Shown one piece after another: positions 1 to 11,427 of a stretch of DNA of 40,999 nucleotides. Location of the stretch: the NCBI GenBank assembly GCA_903772945.1, contig CAICTM010000973.1, positions 1-40,999 on the forward strand, in the 5' to 3' direction. The position numbers and the translations under genes are program-made. The notes beneath the pieces were generated by a model, which made no database searches, had not been told where the DNA came from, and saw only the letters and a program-made list of their open reading frames with translations. This DNA comes from Seminavis robusta. Its lineage: Eukaryota > Bacillariophyta > Bacillariophyceae > Naviculales > Naviculaceae. Position 1 is the first letter of the stretch. Each line of letters opens with the position of its first letter.

Positions 1-583
1 AAACTACCTATTAGTTCTCAAAGCCGACGAAGCTGGCATATTGAAATGAGTATGTTGATGGTTCTTTCGAAGTCAATCCAAACATGAGGGGTCAAACCGG
101 AGGGGGTTTGACCCAGGGCACACGGTTACCATTATCGACTTCGACGAAACAGAAGTTGAACACGAGAAGCTCAACTGAGAGTGAACACTCGTAGTCAGTT
201 GATGACCTGATGCTATCGATCCTTTGGACGAGGCGGTTCCTTCGGAGCAAGGCTATGTAGTTATAAAAGAAACTATAGTCTATCAGGACAACAAGAGTGC
301 CATTCTTCTAGAGAAGAACGGCAAAGCTTCTAGTAGTAAACGAACGAAGCACATCAACATTAGGTACTTCTTTGTGAGCGACAGAGTCGCAAAGAAGGAG
401 ATCAGTGTGGACTGGTGTCCAACTGATGATATGATTGCGGACTTCTGGACGAAGCCGAACCAAGGTCGACTGTTCAAACAGAACGTGGACAAGTTGATGG
501 GTGTTGTGGAACACTCAGAGCCAGGGCACTCAGAAGGAGGGTCACGGTCGGACAAGAAGGTCCGTTCAAAGAAGGAGCGCTAA
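1..583 (+). pseudogene. Ty1/copia retrotransposon remnant, RNase H end of pol
   Basis: Three reading frames together give the end of a copia-type reverse transcriptase/RNase H. About 45-190 reads as VDGSFEVNPNMRGQTGGGL and then STSTKQKLNTRSSTESE. From about 235 another frame gives VYQDNKSAILLEKNGKASSS, then SKRTKHINIRYFFVSDRV and CPTDDMIADFWTKPNQG. These are the usual RNase H and C-terminal pol motifs of copia elements. The frames are separated by shifts near 45 and 235 and by an in-frame TAG near 193, so the copy is dead. It is cut by the left window edge. The open part 224-583 begins with TTG, not ATG, and ends TAA. A 3' LTR might begin at TGTTGGGG (643), but I could not find its end. Confidence 0.85.
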
Positions 584-794
584 GCGAAGTAAGTAAGTAA
601 GCATGGTCGACGACTAGGACAAGCTCGACGACCACAGGAGTGTGTTGGGGATTCGCGATTAGGGATTGAACCTGTACCTCTGTACTAGAATTTCATGCCA
701 GTAGAAATAGCATGGAAACAGAGCCCACCCACTTTTTCAATAGTATCTCAATAGCAACAGTAACTACTAGAAGAGAGCTTAGAGCAACTAACAG

Positions 795-1610
795 GGATGC
801 CCTTGGGATTACAGGACATGCTACTATGCCGCAGAGGGAGGTCATTTGGAATTTTTGAAGTGGGTACGAGGCAAGGGATGTCCATGGAATGAGACCATAT
901 GTTTTTGTGCTGCTAAGGAGGGACATCTAGAAGTGTTGAAGTGGGCAAGAAACAATGGCTGTCCTTGGAAAGAAGCTACTTGTAATGCAGCAGCTCAACA
1001 TGGACATTTGGAAATCCTAAAATGGTCTCATGAGAACGGTTGCACCTGGAACGAAAAGACAAGTGCTTGTGCTGCTAGTGAAGGGCATTTGGAAATATTG
1101 AGGTGGGCTCGCAACAATGGCTGTCCGTGGGATGAGATAACCTGCTCCAATGCAGCTAGAAGAGGGCATTTGCATGTATTGAAATGGGCAAGAGACAATG
1201 GCTGTCCATGGAATGAGTGGACATGTGCTGGTGCTGCAGAAGGCGGTCAGTTGGAAATATTGAAATGGGCTCGAGAAAATGGCTGCCCTTGGGGAGTGAC
1301 AACATGCTCTGGTGCAGCTAGCACTGGGCAACTGCAAGTTTTAACTTGGGCAAGAGAAAATGGCTGCCCTTGGAATGAGAAAACTTGTGCTCGTGCAGCT
1401 GGTGGAGGGTACCTAGAATTATTGAATTGGGCGAGAGAGAACGAGTGTGATGAAGATACCTGCAATTTTGCAGCTCGCATGGGGCATTTGGAAGTTCTCA
1501 AATGGGCCCGTGCAAATGGGTGTTTATGGAATAGAAAAACTCGCCAAATGGCACAACGTGGAAGAAATGCAGAGCTTTTGCGGTGGGCACTTGACAATGG
1601 CTGCCCCTAG
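795..1610 (+). CDS. CPW-type ankyrin repeat protein, 5' end unresolved
   Basis: The open frame holds about nine repeats of roughly 27 residues (81 bp). Each carries the pattern GHLEhLKWARxNGCPWxExTC followed by AA. This is the divergent ankyrin family that is expanded in diatoms and other protists; its role is protein binding and no enzymatic domain is seen. The frame is open from 795 (after TAA 789-791) to the stop at 1608-1610. It has no in-frame ATG before the repeats: the first is near 1480. Either the gene is a 5'-truncated fragment or an upstream exon is spliced on. A candidate exon starts ATG at 712 and joins in frame through a very short 35-bp GT-AG interval (760-794), which is weak. 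One repeat near 1440 is shortened (ENECDEDTC lacks CPW). The relative at 30394-31931 has an N-terminal domain missing here. Confidence 0.65.
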   Translation, partial: GCPWDYRTCYYAAEGGHLEFLKWVRGKGCPWNETICFCAAKEGHLEVLKWARNNGCPWKEATCNAAAQHGHLEILKWSHENGCTWNEKTSACAASEGHLEILRWARNNGCPWDEITCSNAARRGHLHVLKWARDNGCPWNEWTCAGAAEGGQLEILKWARENGCPWGVTTCSGAASTGQLQVLTWARENGCPWNEKTCARAAGGGYLELLNWARENECDEDTCNFAARMGHLEVLKWARANGCLWNRKTRQMAQRGRNAELLRWALDNGCP

Positions 1611-3225
1611 CTAGCCCTAGGTAGCTAACAGCTAAGATACAGTACCTGCAGAAGTTTCATAGATGCAAAATTTTAGTTGCTTATCACGCTTGATTTCTTT
1701 CGATGACAAGTTTTCTTGGGCTTGCTGTGTGACTTGCAATTTCATCAATCGTGTTAGTGATTGAGTTGCCGGCCCCTTTTTAAATAGAATCTGATGTAAG
1801 GGGCCAATTGGCAGCTTCAGCTGCATAGTGAAAACATAGTGGTTGCCAACCGAGCTGAGGCATGCCCCTGCTGTGACAGAAGGCTTCCACTGCAAGTCCC
1901 ATGAATGCAGATGCAAGTCTCTCACATTGAGCCAACAGCAAGAAAAAGAGATAAGTTAGCAACCGTGTTGGACAACAAGGCGTAGGGTTGGCTACCAGAA
2001 ACCAGTCCTACCATTTAGAAGATCAATAGCCGGAAAGTGCCTATGCGAATTAGGCACAAGTCTGTGGTACCAGTCGCTGGCGAAAGTACAACATTGTAGT
2101 TTTGTGCTGACACACGCAATATGTGGTGGGGGATGGGCAAATCTTGCAATAGCCTTGTATTGTAATGGATGTGACTCGCTAAAATCAGTTAAAAAGACGA
2201 AATTCGTATTTTTGCCAGAAGATAAATTTAATTGGATTAGATTGGATTGCATTGCATTGAATTGGATTGAATTGGATTCCAATTAGTACTGTTATTTATA
2301 TAGTAAACTGTAATTCAATGCAATCCAATCTAATCCAATGCAATCCAATCAAATCCAATAGAGAAAAACAGCCAAAGTAAAAGATTGGCTTAGGGCACAC
2401 AATTTTTACAAAAACGCTCTAACAAATTCAACACAGAGCCATGGGCAAGTTTGCTCATCCCCGTGGCAAATAATACACAAGAAAATGATTGCCACTTCCG
2501 CAGTCCACAGTTAGTTTTACAACCTGTTCCGTGGGGTGAATTGATGGAAGCGACCGTTGACGTCTGTATTCTTTGGTCAGAGTTCTTGTCCTGCAATAGA
2601 TTGCTCCTTGGTCCAATCAAACGCTTCCATCTCTCTGAGTATGTCGACGTGGTCACCCTGCGGAGAGAAAAATAAAGTTGAAGTGTTGCAAAAGCTCTTC
2701 AAAGACATCTAAATAGCAGATGTTTTTATCAATGGCCTTCGATGGGTTCTTGGAGGCGATCCTTTAGGAACAGCTTCATCGCACCCTTTTTTAAAGGAGC
2801 TAAGAGGGCCCAAATTGTTATTGGTTGAGTGGCACGAATGTCCAACGATGACACTTCTGGAATAGGCCAAGACCCCATCCATTAAATAGCAAATACCACG
2901 TCATCGGATGCGGAGGTAAGTTAGCCTTTGCCACAAGCCTCGTGTCTCCAGCTCCCGTCCTTCTCGTTTATCTCTCCAAGTTTTTTTCTCGCTCTTCTCT
3001 CCCGCCCAACTATTACACTCCCAAGCCCTTGGCGCGTTGTTGGTTGTCCCGTTGGTTAGTGGATAGTACTAGTAGCAACTCTTTTCGACTTTGCTTACTT
3101 TGGCAACTTCCTTGACACAGCCTCTCTGTGACACCAGGATACTAGTATAGGATACTAGTATACCCAAAGCTACCGTTCCCTCCATCCATCCATCCATCCC
3201 CAAGGTTTAGTGTGGACCATTGCAA
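1611..3225. other. intergenic region, no supported gene
   Basis: Only short open frames without recognisable domains occur here. The region holds a long inverted repeat (2231-2339, listed separately), pyrimidine-rich DNA around 2940-3010 and a CATC tandem repeat at about 3182-3198, just before the cyclase/PDE gene. The last few hundred bases probably contain that gene's promoter and 5' UTR. Confidence 0.5.
2231..2339. repeat. 24-bp perfect inverted repeat with ATTGGATT repeats
   Basis: 2231-2254 is the exact reverse complement of 2316-2339 (24 of 24 bases), with a spacer of about 61 bases. The left arm continues into a tandem array of ATTGGATTGA-like units (2255-2280). The right flank repeats CAATCCAATC/CAAATCCAAT to about 2360. 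It could fold as a hairpin or be a small foldback element. No target-site duplication was identified. Confidence 0.8.
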
Positions 3226-6200
3226 ATGACAGGAACATTAGACATGGAGGATAGTTTGTCAGTTTCGCAAGAAGGCTCCAGCAGTTTTGCTGATGAACAC
3301 TCTATGGACGCAGATACCATTGACTATGACGGTCTAGGCAATGACTCGAGCCATGGGACCAACAACCACAATGCTACCAGTTCCAGAAGAACCCACTTCG
3401 ATGTGGAAGACAACGACAAGAAGGTCAAGAAGGACAAGAAGGGCGACAAGCCCATGCTAGCCAATGGCAAGAAGATCTCCAGCACGTTCCGTTGGAAGCT
3501 CTTTGTTATCTTTCTCATGTTTGTCAATACTTCCATTGTGGTGATTGCTACCAGTGTTTACCTTGACAACGATGCAGGCAGAGAGTTTGAAAGAGCGGTA
3601 AGTTCATAAAAGGCTGGACTCATGCTACCCCACAGGGGCAAGGGGCTATACGGCCCAGAACTGGTGGCACCACAACTCACCTCGCGTCGTTCTCTTCCTC
3701 TATCTATCTGTCTGTCTATCTGTCTCTGACTTCCAGTTTAACAATGCTGCCATGACAGTGGCTGATGGAGTGCATCATGAAATGCAGGGAGTCACAGACA
3801 GTCTACAAGTGCTTGGAGAGACAATTACATCATACTGCCAAGACACCAACACCCAATGGCCTTATGTGACTCTGCCAAACTTTGAGCAACGAGTCACATC
3901 CATTCGAAAGAGCTCCGTCTTGAACATTATGGGCTTTCTGCCCCTCATTGATACAGAGGAACGGACCTCCTGGGAGGGCTATTCCGCAGAGAATCAGATC
4001 TGGATACAGGACAGCTACAATGCACTCTTGGCTGCCAGACTGGCTGAGCTTGCAGCCCAAGAGGCATCCTTCTCGGAAGAACCAACCACAACAGATATCA
4101 ACGACAATACCCTGGACGACAACACCAGCAACAACGTCACGAATCGGTCCGCGGGAACAGAGTATTCCATTTCACCCGAGATTGTCGTCTCCACAACTGG
4201 ACAGTACAATCTAGACCCTACCGAAGGTCCGTTTGCTCCACTCTGGCAGTTATCTCCTCCACCACCTCCTTCCAAGGCTGCAGTCATCAACACGGATCTC
4301 ATGTCCAGTGACAGTTTCTATCTCCTCTTTCAAGCCTTCCTGAGAGGTCAAGCGCCGTCCGAATTCGCCATTTCCCATGTCGTTCCCATGTCCCTCTATA
4401 GTGCCAGCAGTACAAACGACGCTGTCGATGCTGCCGAACACGATGTCACCAATCCACAGTCGTCGAATGAAACCACTGATTTTGCAGCGTCACCACAGAG
4501 CTTTCTATTCCATCCCATTCATACTTCCTACATTCAGCATCACGAGGATCCGATACAAGCATTTGCTATGGGCATTCTGCCTTGGGAAGACTTCTTCTCT
4601 GATCTACTCCCAGACGACATTAGTGGGATTGTGTGCGTCTTGCGCAATCCCTGTGATGCCCAAGCACATTCCTTCCTCCTCCAAGGACGAAACGCAACCT
4701 TTTTGGGACGGGGAGACCTTCACGACACGCAATACGAGGCTTCCAAGCACCAACCCATCTTGACAGAAACAGTCTCGTATGGGGTTGTCTACACAGAGGA
4801 GGACCAGCGACACTCGAGTCGACAAGTCTCGCCCTGTCACTACACCATCGACATTTACCCGTCGGCGGAGTTTAGTTCCGAGATTCATTCCAAACACGCC
4901 GTCATGTTTACGTTGTCCATTGCCGGTGTCTTTATCGGGACTGGTTTGATCTTTCTGGCATATGTATACTTGATCGGGAATCGTCAAAACAAGGTCATGG
5001 CCATTGCCATGAGTACCAGTGCCATCGTCTCGAGTTTGTTCCCCAGCACGGTACGGGATCGTATCCTCCAAGAAGCCCAGGCCGAAGTCAAAGTACGCAT
5101 GTCCGACAAGAGCAAGGGACGAGCTGCCGCGCTTCGTAGCAGTCGACGGAATTCTCTCAAGCAGATTCAAGAAAAGCGAAAAGAAAAGCGATCCAAACCC
5201 AATGCAGACCTGTTTCCAGGTGAGTGCTGGAGAGACATTATTTGTCACTTGAGCCTCAAAGTTCATGCAGAAGCTGCACTTGCTGCTTGGCTGTGCAGGC
5301 GTCGTACTCAACGTTTCCCTTGCCATTGTTTGCCCTCTCCAACAGAAACAACTGTCCTGTTTGCTGATATAGTCGGTGAGTTCTTCTGCCACGTGCCCGC
5401 TGATGCGTTCGTTTCGGTTCCTAACTAACTATCCTTTGCGTCATCGTTGCCGCCTGACCTCGATTTTGATAGGTTTCACAGCGTACGTGAAGACAGGATT
5501 ATGACTTGGAGGACTCATCAACCATGACAGGGTTTCTCTCACGTTCGAACTTCATGCTCTATTGTTTTGCAGATGGTCCAGCGTCCGCGAGCCCACGCAG
5601 GTGAGACATGATAATAGTTGTCGTCGCAGTCCGGGGTAGTCGTGTTTATCTCATTTCCATTCTCGCTGCTGCAAACAGGTTTTTGAACTGCTCGAGACAA
5701 TCTACCATAGCTTTGATGAGATTGCTCGACGAAGGAAGGTCTTTAAAGGTGAGTTGCAACAAGGGAGCGTCGCAGTATGGAAAAGGAAGTCTGGATCCTA
5801 AACCATTTCCTGCCTCTTTCGAACTTTCAGTCGAGACTATCGGTGCGTTTCTGCAGAGCGGTGTTCACTTCAGCTGCATTTGAAAAGGGACTTACTTGAC
5901 TCATTTGGGCTTCTTGTTCTGCTCTGCATCTGTGCAGGCGATTGTTACGTAGCCGCTACAGGCTTGCCCGGTATGTTTTTGAATGAATCAGTCTTTGTCT
6001 GCTACGGAACGTCATCGTCTTCTGACATAGGTGACCGATTCTTTGCAATTGACCTTTTCAGAGCCATGCAAGGAGCATGCCGTAAACATGTGCAGGTATG
6101 CGACGGCAATAGGGTGCGACGTATTGTGTCATCACAAAGGAAGCATTCCCCTTACATATTTTTTTTCTTGCATCTCCCAGATTTGCGAGGGACTGTTTGT

Positions 6201-8555
6201 ATGTCATGGAAATCCTGACGAAGAAGCTCGAGGTCAAGCTAGGGCCAGATACTGGGGAGGTGCGTCTTTGTATTCTTGTGGCACAGTGTCTCCATTCATC
6301 GTGCAAAGTTAGTTCGAACTCAGCTCCTCCGTTGCGCGATTGTGATCCTGCAGCTGTCAATGCGATTTGGGCTTCATAGTGGTGCTGGTGAGTACTGATC
6401 TCTCGTGGCATGCTTCATGGAAAAATCTGCAATATGCTGACCAACGTTTGCTCGTCAACCAATGCTTGCTCGTCAACCTTTGATTCGACCCAAAGTAACG
6501 GCTGGAGTGCTGAGAGGAGAGAGGTCGAGGTTCCAGCTGTTTGGTAAGCTAGATGGCGCCAGGAGGGAGGAAGGGGTGCAAAATAGGGACTTATCATCTC
6601 ACCCATGACATTACCGTATCTGTTCTCGTTTCAAGGCGACACTGTCAATACCGCCGCCCGAATGGAATCAAACGGGAAGCGGGAAAAGATTCACATATCC
6701 GAGCAAACTGCAGAGCAGCTCATAAAATCAGGCAAAGAAGACTGGTTCGAAGCTCGTGAAGACAAGATCATTGCAAAGGGTAAAGGGTAAGCAGAAAACC
6801 AGCGAGGGCGGTCATTTCTCTGTGGTAAAGTGCTCACGGACGGAACCTTTTGCAACCCAATTACAGAGAGCTTCAAACGTACTGGCTGCATAACAAGAAG
6901 GTCGCCGCGCCCATGTCAGAAATCAGCGACGGGGAAGACAGCAGCGTCGATATAGATTATGACTGGCTGGATCTTCCCACAGAGCTGTTTGATTCGAACC
7001 GAAGTAAGATGTGCCTGGGGACTAACGAAATCCGACAATGCCTGTCCGAACAGAATCAACGCCTTGCAGACTGGAACTGCAATCAGCTCGCGATGCTCTT
7101 GAGCAATTTGGTGGCCCATAGAAAGATTGTTTTGGAGCATAATTTTGCCAACGGTACTTCGAACCAAGAATATGAAGAGTCGTACATGCGCAATGCCCAC
7201 GTTGGCGTTGGTGACTCTGGAAGCATTCTGAAGGAAGCAGGGAACACAGTCGACATGCCTCTTTACGATGCGAAGGCCTTCGTGGAGATTGATGACATGC
7301 CCGTGAACCTTAATGAACGCGTTCAGCAGCAACTGCAAGACTACGTGTCGATCATCTGCTCCATGTACATCGACCACCCATTCCATTCGTATCAGCATGC
7401 CTCTCACTGCACCATGAACATAATCAAGCTTCTGTCGAATCTTGCAGCATCCCCAAATCACACAAGCTTCGCACACGACGAGAGCAGCGGAAGGCCATGT
7501 GCCACCCGAGACGAGGAACAAGGCAGATTTTTGTATGAGAAAACTTTCGGTATTTCGGCTGATCCGATGACGCACTTTGCACTTGCATTCGCGATTTTGA
7601 TTCATGATGCTGGTAGGTACCCAATGTTCCAGGTGATATGTGACAAATCAATGAAGGGAATGGTGAACTAACTTGCTTGCTTGCTATCTTGTAACAGACC
7701 ACCCTGGAGTTCCTAACAGTACCTTAGTAAGGGAAAATGGTCGCTTGTCAAGGATTTTCGAGAAGAGAAGCATCGCAGAACAGAACAGTTTCCAGTGCGC
7801 TTGGGATTTACTAATGGACCCTGGATTCGAAGAGTTGCGTGAAGCAATCTACGCCAGCAATGAAGAGTACCACCGTTTCAGGCAAATCGTCGTTAACGCC
7901 GTTGTCGCGACTGACCTGTTTGACGAGGAGCTGAATGTAGCACGCCAGCAACGCTGGGACGAAGCATTCCCCAAGTTAAATCAAAAGATTCCGCTTCCAG
8001 AATCAAGCCTAGGAGACATTAGAGACATGGCGGATCGCAAAGCAACTGTTGTACTGGAACTAATGGTTCAGGCCAGTGATGTGGCGCACACAATGCAGCA
8101 TTGGCGTAAGTATAAACGACGAATCAGTGATTCAGGGACCAAACAGCGTTTTCTCAAATTAATCTCGATCTTTTCTTGCTACAGATGTTTACCAAAAGTG
8201 GAATCAGCGACTCTTTCATGAACAGCTGAAGGCGCACAAAGCAGGAAGATTGGAAGAGGATCCGTGCGATTACTGGTATCAGGGTGAGCTCGACTTCTTC
8301 GATACTACCGTGATCCCCTTGGCAAAGAAATTGAGGTCTTCTGGGGCTTTCGAGGTCTGCTTTGACGAATACTTGGCATGCGCTAGGCAGAATAGAACTG
8401 AGTGGCAGCGGAGGGGGCAGGAAATCGTGAGCGAGATGGAAAAGACTTTTGAAGCAATCGCCATGGGAGCACTATCGAGTCGTATGGATCTACTAGATGA
8501 TGAAACCACACTGCATGATGATGACACCACAGATGACCCCTACAAACGGGTGTAA
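3226..8555 (+). CDS. membrane nucleotide cyclase fused to class I cyclic nucleotide phosphodiesterase
   Basis: Bifunctional receptor-like protein that should both make and break a cyclic nucleotide at a membrane. Sixteen exons: 3226-3597, 3737-5219, 5346-5375, 5473-5482, 5573-5600, 5679-5748, 5831-5842, 5938-5970, 6062-6095, 6181-6259, 6354-6387, 6496-6543, 6636-6786, 6867-7612, 7698-8105, 8185-8555. They sum to 3909 nt, exactly 1303 codons (1302 aa). TM1 is about residues 91-113 and TM2 about 512-540, flanking a roughly 400-residue outer region. Class III cyclase domain about 619-800: LFADIVGFTAW (metal Asp626), IGDCYVAATGLPEP (Asp670), FGDTVNTAARMES. PDEase_I from about 940: HSYQHASH and the metal motif HDADHPGVPN (about 1041-1050). 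ATG 3226 is the first Met; an in-frame TTG lies at 3220. Cyclase-PDE fusions are known in diatoms and have been linked, from memory, to sexual signalling in a pennate species. Substrate (cGMP or cAMP) is not decided here. Confidence 0.9.
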
Positions 8556-8728
8556 TAAATATTCATTGAAAACTTAAAAATACTTTTCTGATGACAACAG
8601 CGAAGAAAGATAGCTAGCTAGTAATGACCGGCATTCCCAGAGAAAAGATGTGTTGCGGCGAAAACAGACATGACACCAGCCGGCGTACTGTGCACAGTCT
8701 ATTAGCTACGGTGGGACAAGGTTTGAAA

Positions 8729-11025
8729 CTACATGGCCATCAGGAGACTCATCAACAGCGGTTTTCCCAAAAAGGCCTGTTGTTGTTCAGGGCTGACGGG
8801 ACCCTTCATTTCTAGCTTGGATTCTCGTTCAGTAGCCCTGGCAATGGCCGTGATTAATCCTCTGTGCTTGGCCATTGTTTGTCGGTTTGAATGCTCTGTA
8901 GCCAACCTGGCAATTGCTCGAATGGCTGAATCTTGCATTTCCGTTAGCAAGTTGTGCTCTTCTGTCAGTGTGGAACTGCCACTATGTTGATGTCTGTCTG
9001 ACGACGGGACAACGCTACAAGAAGCACCATGAATGAGTGCCTCTAGAATCTCCTCATTGCACATAATCTTGCGATTGATATTTTCGTTGGCCAAGTGCAT
9101 AATGGCCCGGGTGGCATTGTCCCGTTCCTTCAAGGATGGTTTGAAGCACATCCCTGCCAACTTGGACAAAACTCCGGGATGTCTCGCCATACCCTCTCGG
9201 CATTGAGGGTCTCTAGCACGCAACCGAAAGACGGCCGATATATTGTTATCGACTCGAGTATCCGCTGCAATGACCAACGCATCCAGCACGGCAGAGTGGG
9301 TGGGAGACTGACCGTTCTTGACTCCTGATGCAATCTTGGTGAGAGCCAGACAGGCCCTTGACTGAATCTCTTCGTCTGTTTCTTCGTGAATGGCCACATG
9401 AGCCAGTGTGTAGAGCAGCGCTGGTTGCTTGGCCATTTGGTCCGCCGTCGCTTCGCAGGCGAGATTGGTAAGAGCACCTCCTGCACGACGCCGCGCTTTT
9501 TGATTGGGGTCTCGGTCCAGGACTTTCAACAGTGCTTCTAATACCAATCCGTCTTGAAAGTTGACCAACCGTAGTCGATTCGCCTTGGGAAAGGCTAGAT
9601 TTTGGAGGGTGGTGGTGGCACTTTCGCGAATCGATGTAACCTTTTCCGATACCACCATGACTGTCAGTACCTTGAGCACATAACCATGGTTAGCTAGTGG
9701 CACTTGATTGGCCGGCGCCGAGGCTAGATCCATCAATGCAATGGTAGAAAATTCTCTGGTGGCATCGACTGGGTCCAAGTGAGCAATTTTGAGCAAGCTC
9801 GTGAGCAATCCCTTGTGCGCATACATCAGGACTTTGTTGTCTTCCGCATTGGCTAGATTGGCAATGATCCGTACACGAACATTGCGACTGGGAACATTGA
9901 GGGGTGATGTTGCCACCCGCCGTAATGCATCCAACAAGCCCGGTTGTCGGGCCAGTGATACTCGGAGTTCCGGTATCCGACTCCAGTAATGAAATGTCTT
10001 GGTAATGTTGAGTATGATCTCATCCGGAAATCTGACTTTTGACTGTTCACAGCGATCAAGCAGTCGAAGTAGAGGAGGCATCATGGCAGGAGCATTGACA
10101 TGAAAGGCCTCCTTAACATATTTGGCCCCTCCTCGAAATGCCATTTCCATGGCTGAACAAATCATGCGTATCGCATCATGATGGTCGGTCATGGACAACT
10201 TTTGTGCCAGAACTCCAATTGCACCATAGTATAATTCTGCATTGTGTTTAATAGTGTCACTGTGGTCAAATTCTGTAATGATAACAGTTAAGGCCGTCAA
10301 AGTAGATTCTTCATCTTCCGCCCCATTCAAGTCTGTCAACAACAAACAAGTTGAGACACCACAGAACGTCTCGAAGGATCCACACAACTTAATTCAGGGA
10401 ACAATTTCTTACCATCAATCACTTTCTTGGTCTTTTTTCCATCTCTCAAGTAGGGATTCCTAGATCCTGTTCCGATAGAAGATGTATTGGATCCTCCACC
10501 GGCACTACGAGCTTGTGACTCGACTCCCGACATCCACGAGGTTTCATCATCACTGATGCGAGAAACGGATGCATTGGCTCCAGTGACATAACTGGGGACT
10601 GTTGCCGATGTGACAGATCGATAATCCGTCATGGTGGCAGTGCTTTGTTGCGAGGAAACCGATCTAGCACGCGAAGAGCCACGAGTACGCTGATGACGCG
10701 ATGGTGAAAAACGTCGTCTGCGATGCTGCTGCAAGGAACTACCGCTGCCAGTCCCATCTGGCTGTCGTGGATGAGATGGCAACGAAGAATGGTACTGATG
10801 AGGGGAATGATGACGATGATTGCTGCCGTAGTGGTGCGATAATGGAGGTAGATGGTGTGCACTACTCAAGGGATCTGGGTCGAGCATGTATTGCTGAGGA
10901 TGATGTTGGTTAAAGGAGGGGTCATTCTGTTGCTGTTGTTGCTGCTGAAACTGTTGTTGCCTTCTACTGGAGTTACTAGTGGAAGCATTATTTCGTTGGC
11001 GACGATACTGAAATAGCTCTCTCAT
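8729..11025 (-). CDS. armadillo-repeat protein with Q/H/S-rich N-terminus
   Basis: Two exons, 10413-11025 and 8729-10332, joined over an 80-bp GT-AG intron (10333-10412) that restores VID-DLNGAEDEE. Total 2217 nt, 738 aa. Residues 1 to about 200 are low complexity, with polyglutamine, histidine/proline and serine/arginine stretches, and are probably disordered. From about residue 215 to the end are helical repeats of armadillo type, e.g. ARRRAGGALTNLACEATADQ, SIRESATTTLQNLAFPKANR and ERDNATRAIMHLANENINRK. Such proteins are scaffolds; no catalytic motif is visible. ATG at 11025 is the first Met. It is divergent from the gene at 11428, with a 402-bp shared upstream region. Its 3' end meets the cyclase/PDE gene tail to tail, with about 170 bp between them. 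The partner is unknown. Confidence 0.85.
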
Positions 11026-11427
11026 TTCTTACTGGAAAACAAGAGAGGTGTGATGTTGACTCGGAGTGGGAGAATCGGAATGGGAGTATCTTCTCTTGTA
11101 ACTCTTTCTTAACTTCTTCAAATGAGTATGTTGCCTACCTCATGCAATGAATGGAGCTACTGTACACGGCTCTGGATGATACGTATCTGCATCCGTTGCA
11201 CTGGCACTCGCAAGAATCCAGTGGGAGCAAACATCGAGCACCGAAACTGAGATATCGACATCGTGGAATGTTCCGCAAGTGAAATCGTGCCGTTGGAACT
11301 CCCACGATTAAGACGATCCAATCGGAGTCGAGTCCAGCTTGATATCACGCAACGTGACAGGCATCCTCGCGTGAGGGCGACTGTGAAATGGAGCTCTGGA
11401 AGTTTCGTGTGTTCTCAATCGCTGACC
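11026..11427. other. divergent upstream region between two genes
   Basis: This stretch separates the minus-strand armadillo gene from the plus-strand gene starting at 11428 and must hold both promoters. The plus-strand frame is open through 11263-11427 but starts only at GTG and has no convincing coding character. No specific promoter motif was identified. Confidence 0.4.

Noticed and set aside
643..700. Copia 3' LTR starting TGTTGGGG
   Set aside because: Only the start fits. No matching 5' LTR is in the window and no TA/CA end was found, so it is not listed as a feature.
4604..5392. 262-codon minus frame opposite the cyclase outer domain
   Set aside because: Shadow of the real gene; it crosses an intron border and has no recognisable content.
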